From the NCBI RefSeq assembly GCF_006152065.1, contig NZ_VDFW01000012.1, forward strand, positions 62,001-126,000: a DNA stretch of 64,000 bases, read 5' to 3'. Source of the DNA: Amycolatopsis alkalitolerans. GTDB lineage: Bacteria; Actinomycetota; Actinomycetes; Mycobacteriales; Pseudonocardiaceae. The position numbers were made by a program, and so were the translations under genes. Numbering within the stretch: the stretch's first letter is position 1; the number at the start of each line of letters is the position of its first letter. Below, in pieces: positions 1 to 9,611 of the stretch. Under the pieces are notes generated by a model. The model saw only the letters and a list, made by a program, of their open reading frames with translations, was not told the origin of the DNA and did not search any database.

Positions 1-153
1 GCGCGCGGTTTCGGTCTCCACGAAGGGCTCCAGCCACAACATGCCACGAGACCCGTTGCGCACCACCGTCGCACCCTCGGCCGCGAACTCCTTCGCGACC
101 AGATCCGCGCCCACCGACCGCGCAGCCGAATCACCGGGGACGTAGACCTTCAT
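1..153 (-). CDS. fdsB: NAD-dependent formate dehydrogenase beta subunit, N-terminus (partial)
   Basis: Partial gene that runs off the left edge; the first 51 residues are visible, from an ATG at 153. The reading is MKVYVPGDSAARSVGADLVA and continues into a GSRGMLWLEP stretch, which matches the N-terminal thioredoxin-like region of FdsB/NuoF-type NADH-binding subunits. In the family this subunit carries FMN, NAD and an Fe4S4 cluster and passes formate electrons to NAD+ in the cytoplasm. Its ATG overlaps the TGA of fdsG (ATGA), so the two are translationally coupled. The catalytic molybdenum subunit would lie outside the window. The identity rests on a short stretch plus the fdsG neighbour. Confidence 0.8.
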   Translation of the reverse strand, partial: MKVYVPGDSAARSVGADLVAKEFAAEGATVVRNGSRGMLWLEPFVETETAR

Positions 154-635
154 GAAGCCGCCGTTTCCGTCGCGAGGACCGTGTCCAGCCGGGACGGGTC
201 CACCCGCCCGTACACCCTGCCGTTCACCTGCGCCGCCGGGCCGAGCGCACAGTTGCCCAGGCAGAACACCTGGTTCAGGGTGATCGACCTGTCCGCCGTG
301 GTCTGCCCCAGCTTGACGCCCAGTGCCTGCTCCGCGTGTGCCACCAGCTGCTCCGCGCCGACCGCCTGGCATGCTTCCGCGCGGCACAGGCGCACATCGG
401 TGCGCCCGCCAGGCTCGGACCGGAAATCGGAATAGAAGCTCACCACGCCGTGCACATCGGCGCGGGAGATGTTGAGCTCGGCGGCCAGCAGCGGGACGAT
501 CTCGTGGTCCACGCAGCCGAACTCGGCCTGGATCGCATGCAGGATCGGCAACAGCGCCCCCCGTTCACTGCGATACTCGGCGACGATGGCCCGCACCCGG
601 TCGATGACCGGCGGACCGCTCGCTTCGATTGCCAT
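150..635 (-). CDS. fdsG: NAD-dependent formate dehydrogenase gamma subunit (NuoE-like)
   Basis: 161-aa NuoE/FdsG-type protein that carries a [2Fe-2S] cluster in the diaphorase arm of soluble formate dehydrogenase. The four cluster cysteines are visible: Cys84 and Cys89 (CRAEAC), Cys125 and Cys129 (CLGNC). The fold start GALLPILHAIQAEFG is typical. I chose the ATG at 635 because family members begin close to this point and a purine-rich GGGAAG lies upstream; a longer reading from 866 runs into pabAB. The 100-bp gap upstream carries a LysR-type box (724-740). Oxidising formate to CO2 with NAD+ would be the exit step of the one-carbon pathway encoded further right. Confidence 0.9.
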   Translation of the reverse strand: MAIEASGPPVIDRVRAIVAEYRSERGALLPILHAIQAEFGCVDHEIVPLLAAELNISRADVHGVVSFYSDFRSEPGGRTDVRLCRAEACQAVGAEQLVAHAEQALGVKLGQTTADRSITLNQVFCLGNCALGPAAQVNGRVYGRVDPSRLDTVLATETAAS

Positions 636-723
636 GCGGCTGCCCACTTCCCTTATGTTCCAACCGAAAGCCAGTCTAGTCGGCGACAGCTCACGACCCG
701 GCATATGATTTCCGAACACCGGG

Positions 724-2886
<2,163 letters not shown>

Positions 2887-3031
2887 TCACGCGCCACCCG
2901 CATGTAGCGACCGTACGGCATCACACCCGCGTTGCGTATTGACCATTTTTCACAACCTCATTGCCCGCCGTGATGGCCGGTATTTCGCAGCCGCGCCCAC
3001 CCGGATCCGTCGAACACAGGAGGTCCTGCTC

Positions 3032-3286
3032 GTGACACTCTTACAGCTGCGAACCTTCGTGTCGGTCCGCGCCGTCACGCACAACCTGCTGGCCACTCTC
3101 GAACTCGACCCGCACACGCTCACCATGCGGCCGGGCATCAGCGAGCGCGAGCACGTACCAAGGAAATCCGATGACCACCCGGAAGTAGTTTCCCGTACCA
3201 TTCTTTTCAGCGATCAGCCACTCCTGCTGCGCATGGGATTACTATGCAAACAAACGTCGAAGCACAAACCGCCGAAAACGGTGTGA
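3032..3286 (+). CDS. Possible small leader ORF of unknown function ahead of folP
   Basis: Within the 375-bp gap between pabAB and folP, a GTG at 3032 is preceded at the usual distance by a strong AGGAGG (3019-3024). The 84-codon frame begins MTLLQLRTFVSVRAVTHNLL and runs into folP by 43 bases in another frame. I recognise no family. The first ten residues recall a LysR N-terminus, but no helix-turn-helix follows. It may be a translated leader, a decayed regulator or chance. The rest of the gap shows nothing else that I recognise. Confidence 0.25.
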   Translation: MTLLQLRTFVSVRAVTHNLLATLELDPHTLTMRPGISEREHVPRKSDDHPEVVSRTILFSDQPLLLRMGLLCKQTSKHKPPKTV

Positions 3287-4116
3287 CCACGCTGCCCGAG
3301 CTGGATCGATGTGTCGTCATGGCAGTTGTCAACGTCACCCCGGACTCGTTTTCCGACGGTGGGCTTTTCTTCGAAACCAAAGCGGCGATAGCGCACGGGA
3401 TGGGGCTACTGAGGGCCGGGGCCGACATCATCGACGTCGGCGGAGAATCGACTCGGCCGGGCGCCGGCCGGGTCCCGGCCGACGAGGAATTGCGGCGAGT
3501 CCTCCCGGTCGTGTCGGAACTGTCGGCGGCGGGGGCGTCGGTCAGCATCGATACCACGCGAGCATGCGTGGCCGAGGCCGCGGTGGACGCCGGCGCACGG
3601 ATCGTCAACGACGTGAGCGGCGGCCTTGCCGATCCACTCATGCCCAGGTTCGTCGCACACGCCGACGTGCCCTACATCCTCATGCACTGGCGCGGCCCCA
3701 GCACGCAGATGCAGCGTAACGCGCACTACGGCGATGTCGTCACAGAAGTCGCGGCCGAGCTGCAGCAGCGGCTGTGCGCGGTCGTCGACGCCGGGGTTCG
3801 GGCTGACCAGATCGTGCTCGACCCGGGCCTGGGTTTCGCGAAGACGGCCGAACACAATTGGCGCCTTCTCGCCCACCTCGACGTGCTCAAGCAACTCGGT
3901 CGGCCGTTGCTGATCGGCGCGTCCCGCAAGTCGTTTCTCGGTGAGCTGCTCGCGGGCGAAGGCGGCGCGAAAACGCCGACCGACGAGCGAGACGCGGCAT
4001 CGGCCGCGGTGGCCGCGCTCGCTGCTGCTACCGGCGTCTGGGGCGTTCGTGCCCACACCGTGCCCCTCACCCTCGATGCCGTGCGGGTAGCCGCTGCGCT
4101 GCGTGCCGCCGCCTGA
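3244..4116 (+). CDS. folP: Dihydropteroate synthase
   Basis: 290-aa TIM-barrel enzyme that joins PABA to 6-hydroxymethyl-dihydropterin diphosphate to give dihydropteroate. Motifs are intact: NVTPDSFSDGG at about 30-40, DVGGESTRPGA at about 65-75, the SIDTTR strand, and GASRKSFLG near the C-terminal third. It is transcribed away from pabAB and towards folD, with a 44-bp convergent gap. No folE, folB or folK is next to it, so this looks like an accessory copy serving the local one-carbon system rather than the housekeeping folate operon (inference). The start ATG gives the usual family length. Confidence 0.93.
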   Translation: MQTNVEAQTAENGVTTLPELDRCVVMAVVNVTPDSFSDGGLFFETKAAIAHGMGLLRAGADIIDVGGESTRPGAGRVPADEELRRVLPVVSELSAAGASVSIDTTRACVAEAAVDAGARIVNDVSGGLADPLMPRFVAHADVPYILMHWRGPSTQMQRNAHYGDVVTEVAAELQQRLCAVVDAGVRADQIVLDPGLGFAKTAEHNWRLLAHLDVLKQLGRPLLIGASRKSFLGELLAGEGGAKTPTDERDAASAAVAALAAATGVWGVRAHTVPLTLDAVRVAAALRAAA

Positions 4117-4160
4117 TCAGCGGACGCGTGCGATGGCCCGGCACGTGCCGCCCCACCGGA

Positions 4161-5117
4161 TCAACCGGCGAGGCGGTGTGGCCTCTGCTCGGGTTCCGTG
4201 CCGGGCAACCCGGCGGCGGCCCGCGCCGCCGCTACCGTGTTCCGCAGCAGCCACACGTCGGTGATCGGGCCGACGCCGCCAGGAACCGGCGAGATCGCCT
4301 CGGCTTTCGCCGCCACCGTGGCGAAGTCGAGGTCACCGACCAGCCGGACCTTGCCGGTTCGCGGTTCTTCGACCGGGTTGATCCCCACGTCGATCGCGAT
4401 CACACCCGGCTTGACGTGTTCACCGGTCACCAGTCCCGGCATCCCGGCCGCGATGATGAGGATGTCCGCCTGAGCCGTGTGTGAGTAGAGCAGCCCGGCC
4501 TTGAAGCTGTGCACATCGCACGACAGCACTGTGGCGTTCCGGTTCAGGCCGAGGATGACCGCCGGCTTGCCCACGTTGTTCGAACGGCCGACCAGCACCA
4601 TGTTGCTCCGCGCGTACACCTCCTGCGGATCGCGCCCGGATTCTCGCAGGTACCGATCGAGCATGTGAAAGGCCGAGGCAGGAGTCGACGGGATGTAGCG
4701 AGGGCGGTCGAGGGTGAGCAGGCCGGCGTTCACCGGATGCACTGCTTCGATGTCCTTCACCGGATCCAGCAGCCGGTACAGCGCGACCTCCGACACCTGC
4801 CGCGGCAACGGGCGGAGCACCAGTACCCCGGACACTCGGGGATCGGCGTCGAGCTTCCCGACCGCCGCGAGCGCGTCCGCCTCCGTCACATTCTCCGGCA
4901 ACGCCTCGCACACATAGTGGCAGCCGAGCTTACCGGCGAGCCCGCGCAGGCGGCGTTCATAAGCCCGTGCCGCGTAACCCTCCCCGGCCATGACCGTCGC
5001 AAGACCGGGGCGGATTCCCTGCCGTGCGAGCTCCGCGATTTCCACGGCGAGCTGATCCCGGAGGTCTGCCGCGTAGTGCTCGCCGTCGATGATTTTTGCG
5101 ACCACGTCATCCACCAT
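4161..5117 (-). CDS. folD: FolD-type methylene-THF dehydrogenase, cyclohydrolase residues altered
   Basis: 318-aa FolD family protein. The NADP-binding half is well kept: VGRSNNVGKPA near 177-187 and PGGVGPITDVW near the C-terminus. In the catalytic half, eye alignment to human MTHFD1 and E. coli FolD shows the essential cyclohydrolase lysine (YxxxK, Lys56 human) replaced by Leu57. The Gln of VQLPLP is replaced by Leu101, and the Asp of KDVDG by Glu124. Methylene-THF dehydrogenase activity is expected to remain, while methenyl-THF hydrolysis is probably lost. That step is likely done by fchA, whose stop overlaps this start by 11 bp. I chose the ATG at 5117; the upstream reading extends into fchA. 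Last gene of the fhs-fchA-folD operon. Confidence 0.88.
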   Translation of the reverse strand: MVDDVVAKIIDGEHYAADLRDQLAVEIAELARQGIRPGLATVMAGEGYAARAYERRLRGLAGKLGCHYVCEALPENVTEADALAAVGKLDADPRVSGVLVLRPLPRQVSEVALYRLLDPVKDIEAVHPVNAGLLTLDRPRYIPSTPASAFHMLDRYLRESGRDPQEVYARSNMVLVGRSNNVGKPAVILGLNRNATVLSCDVHSFKAGLLYSHTAQADILIIAAGMPGLVTGEHVKPGVIAIDVGINPVEEPRTGKVRLVGDLDFATVAAKAEAISPVPGGVGPITDVWLLRNTVAAARAAAGLPGTEPEQRPHRLAG

Positions 5118-5715
5118 TCTCGGAGACGGCACGGCCGGCCGAGTCGGCGGCGAGGCGGACCAGACACTCCGCCCCGTCAACCAGCTCGTCGCCCAGCTTG
5201 CCGGTTTTCGCGTTGATCTGGACCAGCGTCGCCGCCGATCGCACCGCGGCTTCCGCGAGGCAGACGGCGGTGAACGCGTCGCCGCGCAGATGCGCATTGC
5301 CGCCCTCGGCCAGGCGTGCCGCGAGCTTCACCACGCTCGCGGCGATATCCGCGATTTCCAGCGGGACCTCCGCCGCCCACTGCAGAGCCGACCGGATTCG
5401 CTCCCGCCTTTCCTCCAGGTCGTCGGTTCGGGGCAGCGCATACGCTTCGAGGACCGCGCGGTACGCCTCGGCGTCGGCGTCGGCGAGGCGGATTACCCGG
5501 TCGCGTAACCGGTCGGCTTCCCGTGCCAGGTCAACGGCGTCCCTCAGCACGTCCTCGGAATAGCGCGCGGCCATAGCGGTGAGGCCGGCCGCGGTGGCCG
5601 CCGTCATCGCGGCGGCGGCACCACCGCCGGGGGCCGGCTGCTTCGCCGCGATGGCGGACAGGAACTTCGCGACGCTGAGCGCGCGGAACGAGGAGCTCAC
5701 TGCCGCACCATCCAT
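5107..5715 (-). CDS. fchA: Methenyl-THF cyclohydrolase of the FTCD_C/FchA family
   Basis: 202-aa all-helical protein of the formiminotransferase-cyclodeaminase C-terminal family. The early PAPGGGAAAAM loop and the RDAVDLAREADRLRDRVIRLADADAEAY helix are typical. In clostridial and methylotroph clusters this family (FchA/Fch) supplies 5,10-methenyl-THF cyclohydrolase activity; in histidine degradation it is formimino-THF cyclodeaminase. No histidine-degradation gene is nearby, and the flanking genes are fhs and a folD that seems to lack cyclohydrolase residues, so the cyclohydrolase role is favoured. The ATG at 5715 is 4 bp after the fhs stop; the upstream extension is just antisense to the fhs end. 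Confidence 0.85.
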   Translation of the reverse strand: MDGAAVSSSFRALSVAKFLSAIAAKQPAPGGGAAAAMTAATAAGLTAMAARYSEDVLRDAVDLAREADRLRDRVIRLADADAEAYRAVLEAYALPRTDDLEERRERIRSALQWAAEVPLEIADIAASVVKLAARLAEGGNAHLRGDAFTAVCLAEAAVRSAATLVQINAKTGKLGDELVDGAECLVRLAADSAGRAVSENGG

Positions 5716-5719
5716 GAGC

Positions 5720-7417
5720 TCATGACAACCCCACGATCTCGGCATCGGCGTCGAGATCGATGTGCGCGGCGGCCGGATCCGCGCTGAGTCCGGGCATGGT
5801 CCGCATTTCGCCGCAGATCGGGTACACGAAACCGGCGCCCACCGAGGCTCGGACCTCGCGGACCGGGAGCGTCCATCCCGTCGGGGCACCTTTCAGCTTC
5901 GGGTTCGAGGAAATGGACAGGTGTGTCTTCGCCATGCAGATCGGGAGATGGCTGAAGCCGGCACCTTCATAGGTATTGAGCTGACGGGACGCGTTGTCCG
6001 AGTAGTCGACCCCAGCGGCGCCGTACACCAGTGTGGCAATGGTGTCGATCTTCTCCCGCAGGCTGGCGTTGTCGGGGTAGAGGAACCTGAAGTCATTGGG
6101 TTGCTCGGCTGCCTCCGCCACCGCCGACGCGAGTTCCGCCGCGCCACGCCCGCCATCGGAAAAGTGAGTCGATACGGCGGCGCGAGCACCCATCTCCTCG
6201 GCGATTTCGCGGATGATGCGGTGCTCGGAGGGGTGATCCGTGGGGAACGCGTTGATCGCGACCACCGGTGCGACACCGTGCAGCCGCACGTTCTCAATCT
6301 GCTTGCGCAGGTTCGCCGCCCCCGCGGCGACGTCCTCCGGATTCTCCTCCAGCAGCTCGTCGGGCAACGGCTTGCCGGCCACTATCCGGTACTTGCCCGA
6401 GTGCGCCTTGAGCGCACGAACGGTGGCGACCAGTACCGCGACGTCCGGCTTCAGGCCGGAGGCACGGCATTTGATGTTGAAGAACCGCTCGGCGCCCATG
6501 TCGGCACCGAAGCCGGCTTCGGTGATGAGGAAGTCGCCGCACCGGATACCGATGAGATCGGCCACCACGGACGAGTTACCCGTCGCAATGTTCCCAAAAG
6601 GTCCACAGTGGACCAGAACCGGAGTGTTCTCCAACGTTTGCAGCAGGTTGGGCTTGATCGCCTCGCGCAGCAGCACGGTCATCGATCCCGCGGCCTGCAG
6701 CTGCTCGGCCGTCACCGGCTTCCGGTCGCCGGTGTAACCGACCACGATCTGGCCCAGCTTGGCGCGCAGATCGGCCAGCGATCGCGCGAGCGCCAGCGTC
6801 GCCATCACCTCCGAGGCGGCCGTAATGTCGAAACCGGTCTGCCGCGGCAGGCCGTCTGCCGACGAGCCGAGCCCGATCACGATGTTCCGCAGCGCCCGGT
6901 CGTTGACGTCCAGGACGCGCCGCCACGTGATGTTGTGCATGTCGAAATCGAGCTCGTTGCCCTGGTACAGATGATTGTCGAGCATCGCGGCGAGTAGGTT
7001 GTGTGCCGCCGTGACGGCGTGCATATCCCCGGTCAGGTGCAGGTTGAGCAGCTCCATCGGCACAACCTGGCTGTACCCGCCACCCGCCGCGCCGCCCTTG
7101 ATCCCGAAGGTCGGCCCCATCGACGGCTGCCGGATCGCCACCACCGCGCGCTTGCCGATATGCCCGAATCCCTGACCCAGCCCCACCGTCGTAGTGGTCT
7201 TACCCTCGCCCAGCGGCGTCGGCGTGATAGCGGTGACGACTACGTATTTCGCCGGCCTCTCCCCCGCCAGCTCGTCGGCCGCCTCCGTTTTGATTTTCAC
7301 CACGCTCTCGCCGTAGCGCTCCAGCAGATGGCTACCGATGCCCATCTCGTCCGCGATATCCTCTATCGGCTTCAGCACAGCATTACGGGCGATTTCCAGG
7401 TCGCTCGGGAATGGCAT
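5720..7417 (-). CDS. fhs: Formate-tetrahydrofolate ligase
   Basis: 565-aa formyl-THF synthetase, cytosolic, interconverting formate, THF and ATP with 10-formyl-THF, ADP and phosphate. The nucleotide-binding loop PTPLGEGKTTT lies at about 66-76, and PSMGPTFGIKGGAAGGGYSQV follows at about 100. Full family length (usual 550-560). A clear GAGGAG precedes the ATG at 7417. First gene of fhs-fchA-folD, with a 150-bp leader that holds two inverted repeats and a LysR-type box shared with two other operons. The reaction is reversible, so it could either assimilate formate or release it with ATP gain. The paired formate dehydrogenase suggests the release direction (inference). Confidence 0.95.
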   Translation of the reverse strand: MPFPSDLEIARNAVLKPIEDIADEMGIGSHLLERYGESVVKIKTEAADELAGERPAKYVVVTAITPTPLGEGKTTTTVGLGQGFGHIGKRAVVAIRQPSMGPTFGIKGGAAGGGYSQVVPMELLNLHLTGDMHAVTAAHNLLAAMLDNHLYQGNELDFDMHNITWRRVLDVNDRALRNIVIGLGSSADGLPRQTGFDITAASEVMATLALARSLADLRAKLGQIVVGYTGDRKPVTAEQLQAAGSMTVLLREAIKPNLLQTLENTPVLVHCGPFGNIATGNSSVVADLIGIRCGDFLITEAGFGADMGAERFFNIKCRASGLKPDVAVLVATVRALKAHSGKYRIVAGKPLPDELLEENPEDVAAGAANLRKQIENVRLHGVAPVVAINAFPTDHPSEHRIIREIAEEMGARAAVSTHFSDGGRGAAELASAVAEAAEQPNDFRFLYPDNASLREKIDTIATLVYGAAGVDYSDNASRQLNTYEGAGFSHLPICMAKTHLSISSNPKLKGAPTGWTLPVREVRASVGAGFVYPICGEMRTMPGLSADPAAAHIDLDADAEIVGLS

Positions 7418-7468
7418 TCTGAGCTCCTCACAATAACCGAGATTAGCCGGCCGCTGAAACGCTTGCCA

Positions 7469-7505
7469 GGACCGAACGGTCCGGTACTATCCTGCCAAAC
7501 AGGAT
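7469..7505 (-). promoter_or_regulatory. Two inverted repeats in the fhs leader
   Basis: GGACCG-AA-CGGTCC (7469-7482) is followed by ATCCTG-N5-CAGGAT (7489-7505). Both are perfect and lie 52-88 bp before the fhs ATG. They could be protein operators or a folded 5' leader. The second repeat is nested within GTACT...AGTAC (7484-7517). I see no match to a known THF riboswitch. Confidence 0.35.
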
Positions 7506-7539
7506 TGCGGCAGTACTAGTCAGCGATTTCGAATTACCC

Positions 7540-7556
7540 TATAGTCGCGTCTTATG
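7540..7556 (-). promoter_or_regulatory. LTTR-type box 2 (TATAG-N7-TTATG), upstream of fhs
   Basis: The box reads TATAG TCGCGTC TTATG. It lies 124 bp before the fhs ATG and just past the lysR stop. Including flanks it shares CCCTATAGTC-N6-TATGTCCG with the box at 15740, that is 18 of 24 positions identical. Box 3 lies 125 bp before its own ATG. One arm has C to T (TTAT), so it is a slightly imperfect palindrome. Confidence 0.65.
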
Positions 7557-7568
7557 TCCGTGGCATGC

Positions 7569-8537
7569 TCACGCGGCGTCGACGCCCGCCAGTGAGCGTC
7601 CGGTCGTGTGGCGCGCCTGGAGATGCGTCGTCTCAGGTGCCTTCCGGCTGGCGATCGTCACGAGGATCTGCGCGGCCGGCGAGAGCTCCACGTTCCTCCG
7701 CCACGATGCCCGGAACTGACGGACGAGCCGGACACCGGCCAACGGCACTTGGACGAGTTCGCGGTTTTCCAGCTCACTTCGGACGCTCATCCGGCTCAGC
7801 ACGGCCGCGCCGGCACCCGCCAGTACCGTGCCCTTGACGGCGTTCGTGGAACCGAGTTCGAGGTGGGGGTGCCCATCGTCCAGGCCGCCGAGTGCTCGCT
7901 CGAGCGTCTCCCGCGTGCCCGACCCTCGTTCCCGCAGCACAAGCGGCACCTCGGTCAGCTCGGCGCGCGTGACGGGGGTGGTGCGCCCGGCCCAGGGATG
8001 GCCCGGCGCGACGACGACCACCAGCTCGTCGCCTCCGACGACCACCTGGGCAAGTCCGGAATGATCGCAGGGGTCCTCGACGAACCCGATGTCGATCTGT
8101 CCGGCGGCCACCTGCTCGACGACGTCGCGAGAATTCCGCACCTGCAGTTCGACGGCCATGTGCGGTAACCGCTCGCGCAGCTCGATCAGCCAGCACGGCA
8201 TGAGGTTGTCCGCCACGGTGAGGCTGGACACCAGCCGCAGCCTGCCGCGCTGGACATCGCGCAGGGCCGCCGTACCAGCGGCCAGCTTGTCCGCGGCTTC
8301 AACGACGCCGCGTGCCCATTGCGCCACCATCCGGCCGGACGGCGTGAGGCTGCACCCGGTGTAGGTGCGCTCCAGCAACCGCAGCCCGAGCCGGCGCTCG
8401 AGCGCCTGGATGCGGGTGCTCACGGTGGGTTGGGACATGGCATGGGCACGTGCCGCCTTGCTCAGGCTGCCCAGTCGTTCCACACACAGGAGCAGATCGA
8501 GATCGACCAGCTCGGGCACGCTAGGGGGCAAGATCAT
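7569..8537 (-). CDS. LysR-family transcriptional regulator (candidate one-carbon regulator)
   Basis: 322-aa LysR-type regulator. The N-terminal helix-turn-helix is clear (LLCVERLGSLSKAARAHAMSQPTVSTRIQALERRLG, about 15-50) and is followed by the effector domain with RGRLRLVSSLTVADNLMPCWL. The C-terminal half resembles CysB/CbbR-type binding domains in general layout, and the ligand is not predictable. Start ATG at 8537; the long upstream open frame is antisense to the next regulator. It lies directly upstream of, and in the same direction as, fhs, with 151 bp between. That position makes it the prime candidate to bind the boxes at 724, 7540 and 15740 (inference). Confidence 0.9.
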   Translation of the reverse strand: MILPPSVPELVDLDLLLCVERLGSLSKAARAHAMSQPTVSTRIQALERRLGLRLLERTYTGCSLTPSGRMVAQWARGVVEAADKLAAGTAALRDVQRGRLRLVSSLTVADNLMPCWLIELRERLPHMAVELQVRNSRDVVEQVAAGQIDIGFVEDPCDHSGLAQVVVGGDELVVVVAPGHPWAGRTTPVTRAELTEVPLVLRERGSGTRETLERALGGLDDGHPHLELGSTNAVKGTVLAGAGAAVLSRMSVRSELENRELVQVPLAGVRLVRQFRASWRRNVELSPAAQILVTIASRKAPETTHLQARHTTGRSLAGVDAA

Positions 8538-8661
8538 CGTTGACCTACCGTCTCTTGTGGTGCGCGAAGCCCGGAGTTTGTCACCACGGGTCTCGGGTCC
8601 ATGTAACCGTGCGTGTGCTGATTGCGGAAGCCCGCACGACCCGGTAGTTGCGCACATGGGC

Positions 8662-8675
8662 GTGCAATCCTGCAC
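8662..8675 (+). promoter_or_regulatory. Palindrome GTGCA-N4-TGCAC at the start of the second lysR
   Basis: A perfect 5-bp-arm palindrome lies 9 bp before the proposed GTG start at 8685, in the 147-bp gap between the two divergent lysR genes. A related TGCGCAC half-site lies at 8649-8655. Autoregulation by the second LysR is plausible but not shown. Confidence 0.4.
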
Positions 8676-8684
8676 ACTTGGGGA

Positions 8685-9599
8685 GTGGCGGAACCACGCG
8701 CGGATGATCTCCTGTACCTGCTGGCACTTGCCCGGACCGGGCGGCTGGTGCAAGCGGGCCATCTCCTGGGCGTCGAGCACACCACGGTGGCCCGCCGTAT
8801 CACCGCCCTCGAGACGGCCGTCGGCCGGCGCCTGGTGCACCGCACCGGGAACAGGTGGCTGCTCACCGACGACGGCGAGCAGCTGCTGGCCCACGCCGAG
8901 ACCATCGAATCCACGATGCACCAGGTGGCCGAATTCGAGGTGAGCCGCAGCAGCAGTCTGGGCGGGACGGTGCGCGTCGCCGCGACCGACGGGATCGGCG
9001 GCACGGTGGTCACCCAGGCGCTCGTCGATCTGCAGCGAAGCCATCCGCAGCTCGAAATCGAGTTGACCACGGCCACTCGCCGCTTCGACGTGACCTACAA
9101 GGACTACGACGTGGCGGTCACTCTCCAGCGGTTCCAGTCCCGGCGCTTCCTGGTCCGCCATCTGACCGATTACCTGATGGAGCTGTACGCGACCCGCAGC
9201 TATCTGAGCACCCATCCGCCGATCAACGATGCCGGAGATCTGGCGGCGCATACCTTCGTCTGGTACGTCGAGTCGTTGCTCGAGGTGCCCGAGCTCGACA
9301 TCTTCGAAGAGAACGTCGGCACGCACCCCAATCTCCGCAGTTCGAACATCTTCGCGCAACTGGGCTTCGTGCTCGCCGGCGGTGGCATCGGCCTGCTGCC
9401 ACGATTCCTCGTCATGGACCGCCCCGAACTCGTGCCGGTGCTACCGGACGAGATTTCCGTGCGCCGGACGTTGTGGCTCGTGGTACGCCAGGAGTCGCTG
9501 AATCTCGCCCGGGTGCATGCGACGCTGGACCATCTCGACGCACGATTGGCAGACCTGCAAGATCGCCTGATCGGACCGATGCCGGACCATCCGGGCTGA
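8685..9599 (+). CDS. LysR-family transcriptional regulator
   Basis: About 304 aa from a GTG at 8685, which is overlapped by a GGGGAG purine run; an ATG at 8622 would add 21 unlikely residues. The helix-turn-helix is present (LLALARTGRLVQAGHLLGVEHTTVARRITALETAVGRRL). The effector domain belongs to the AraC/GcvA-like LTTR group that keeps FDVTYKDYDVAV. It is divergent from the other lysR with a 147-bp shared gap and convergent with the TauE-type permease gene. It could co-regulate the one-carbon operons or the six-gene operon to its right; the sequence does not decide this. Confidence 0.88.
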   Translation: MAEPRADDLLYLLALARTGRLVQAGHLLGVEHTTVARRITALETAVGRRLVHRTGNRWLLTDDGEQLLAHAETIESTMHQVAEFEVSRSSSLGGTVRVAATDGIGGTVVTQALVDLQRSHPQLEIELTTATRRFDVTYKDYDVAVTLQRFQSRRFLVRHLTDYLMELYATRSYLSTHPPINDAGDLAAHTFVWYVESLLEVPELDIFEENVGTHPNLRSSNIFAQLGFVLAGGGIGLLPRFLVMDRPELVPVLPDEISVRRTLWLVVRQESLNLARVHATLDHLDARLADLQDRLIGPMPDHPG

Positions 9600-9611
9600 C
9601 CACACTGCCGG

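Noticed and set aside
4139-4150. Palindrome CGGCACGTGCCG between folP and folD as an operator
   Set aside because: It lies between convergent stop codons, so it is at most a weak terminator stem; too short to call.
7418-7568. A tetrahydrofolate riboswitch in the fhs leader
   Set aside because: The stems seen are simple perfect dyads; I could not recognise the conserved junctions of known THF riboswitch classes, which are rare in actinobacteria.
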